Of a stretch of 64,000 nt of DNA, positions 63,658 through 64,000 are shown piece after piece (the stretch's first letter is position 1; the number at the start of each line of letters is the position of its first letter). The notes below the pieces were generated by a model, which had not been told where the DNA came from, did no database searches, and saw only the letters and a list, made by a program, of their open reading frames with translations. This stretch comes from Gayadomonas joobiniege G7. GTDB taxonomy: Bacteria > Pseudomonadota > Gammaproteobacteria > Enterobacterales > Alteromonadaceae. Location of the stretch: positions 310,001-374,000 of the forward strand of contig NZ_AMRX01000001.1 in the NCBI RefSeq assembly GCF_000300815.1. Reading direction: 5' to 3'. Position numbers and translations under genes: made by a program.

Positions 63658-64000
63658 ATGACTTTGGCGCACAGTGTTTTGGCTGTAAACGACGATTTAC
63701 CGATTAGAACCGATAAACCCGTTCATAGTGGAAAAGTCCGCTCTGTGTATTGGTTAACTGAAGCCGATAGCCGTCGCTTAATTGAAGAAAAAAATTACCC
63801 AGTAAAAGCCGATGCGCCGTTAGCTATTATGGTGATCAGTGACCGTATCTCAGCCTTTGATTGCATTTGGCATGGTGAAGGTGACTTGCAAGGGATCCCG
63901 GGTAAAGGCGCTGCGTTAAACGCCATAGCTAGCCACTGGTTTAAACAATTCAAACAACAAGGTTTAGCAGATAGTCACATTGTTGATATTCCGCACCCCT
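63658..64000 (+). CDS. purC: SAICAR synthase (purC), 5' part
   Basis: PurC catalyses the ATP-dependent addition of aspartate to CAIR in purine synthesis. The 114 residues present (cut by the window end) read [65 protein letters not shown] and [10 protein letters not shown]. These match the long (about 365 residue) PurC of Vibrio and Alteromonadales rather than the 237-residue E. coli type. TTAGGA precedes the ATG at 63658. Confidence 0.95.
   Translation, partial: MTLAHSVLAVNDDLPIRTDKPVHSGKVRSVYWLTEADSRRLIEEKNYPVKADAPLAIMVISDRISAFDCIWHGEGDLQGIPGKGAALNAIASHWFKQFKQQGLADSHIVDIPHP

Noticed and set aside
1-64000. tRNA, rRNA, CRISPR, insertion sequences or attachment sites
   Set aside because: No cloverleaf-like or rRNA-like segment, regular repeat array, transposase, integrase or flanking direct repeat was seen in any gap; a dedicated covariance-model scan would be needed to exclude small RNAs.

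Overview
The window is a gene-dense chromosomal segment of a gammaproteobacterium with moderately low G+C. The most likely group is the Alteromonadales (Catenovulum/Alteromonas-like). This is inferred from the long-form purC, DUF1820 and DUF2750 proteins, MetJ with MetB, SrkA with DsbA, ClassI-type glyQ/glyS, glnA with ntrBC, and marine-type ECF sigma modules with a sulfatase. No tRNA, rRNA, CRISPR array, insertion sequence or prophage is visible. Almost all of the sequence is intact coding sequence.

Layout. 1-8194 (+): recG behind a perfect LexA-like palindrome, a TetR regulator, a DUF1820 protein and the SbcDC nuclease. 8200-12545 (-): trmH, ridA, spoT, rpoZ and gmk. 12596-16661: an ECF sigma factor and a membrane anti-sigma protein whose periplasmic part looks like two tandem carbohydrate-binding jelly rolls, divergent from a secreted sulfatase. 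16732-19653 (+): DUF2750, DUF72, srkA, dsbA. 19743-24333 (-): a lipoprotein, glyS, glyQ, then a small YqjD/YqjE-like envelope-stress cluster. 24757-29699: a second ECF module made of a polar low-complexity secreted protein, an outer-membrane barrel, a secreted subtilisin, the sigma/anti-sigma pair and a lipoprotein. 29704-35105: pckA, a MASE1/CHASE hybrid histidine kinase, an RraB-like protein and trmL. 35117-40784 (-): pldB-like hydrolase, ntrC, ntrB, a DUF4124 protein and glnA. 41201-49640: typA, a bd-type (CIO-like) oxidase with a GbsR/MarR regulator, DUF2252, DUF2878, coaD and an orphan exosortase-type acyltransferase. 49861-56513 (-): the arginine operon argCBFGHA. 56694-58350: divergent metB and metJ. 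58376-64000 (+): polB, two tandem DUF1499 proteins, a ModF-like double ATPase and the start of purC.

Regulation can be read in several places. A sigma-54 promoter with NtrC sites precedes glnA, and further NtrC-like sites precede ntrB. Paired ARG boxes lie before argC. Met boxes sit on top of the metB promoter. Three promoters of one ECF type (GGRAT, 16-17 bp, CGTT) precede the sigma gene, the subtilisin and the low-complexity secreted protein, which ties 24.7-29.7 kb together as one candidate regulon. The least familiar biology is in the two ECF modules and in several perfect inverted repeats that abut start codons (recG, the GbsR-type gene, glyQ).
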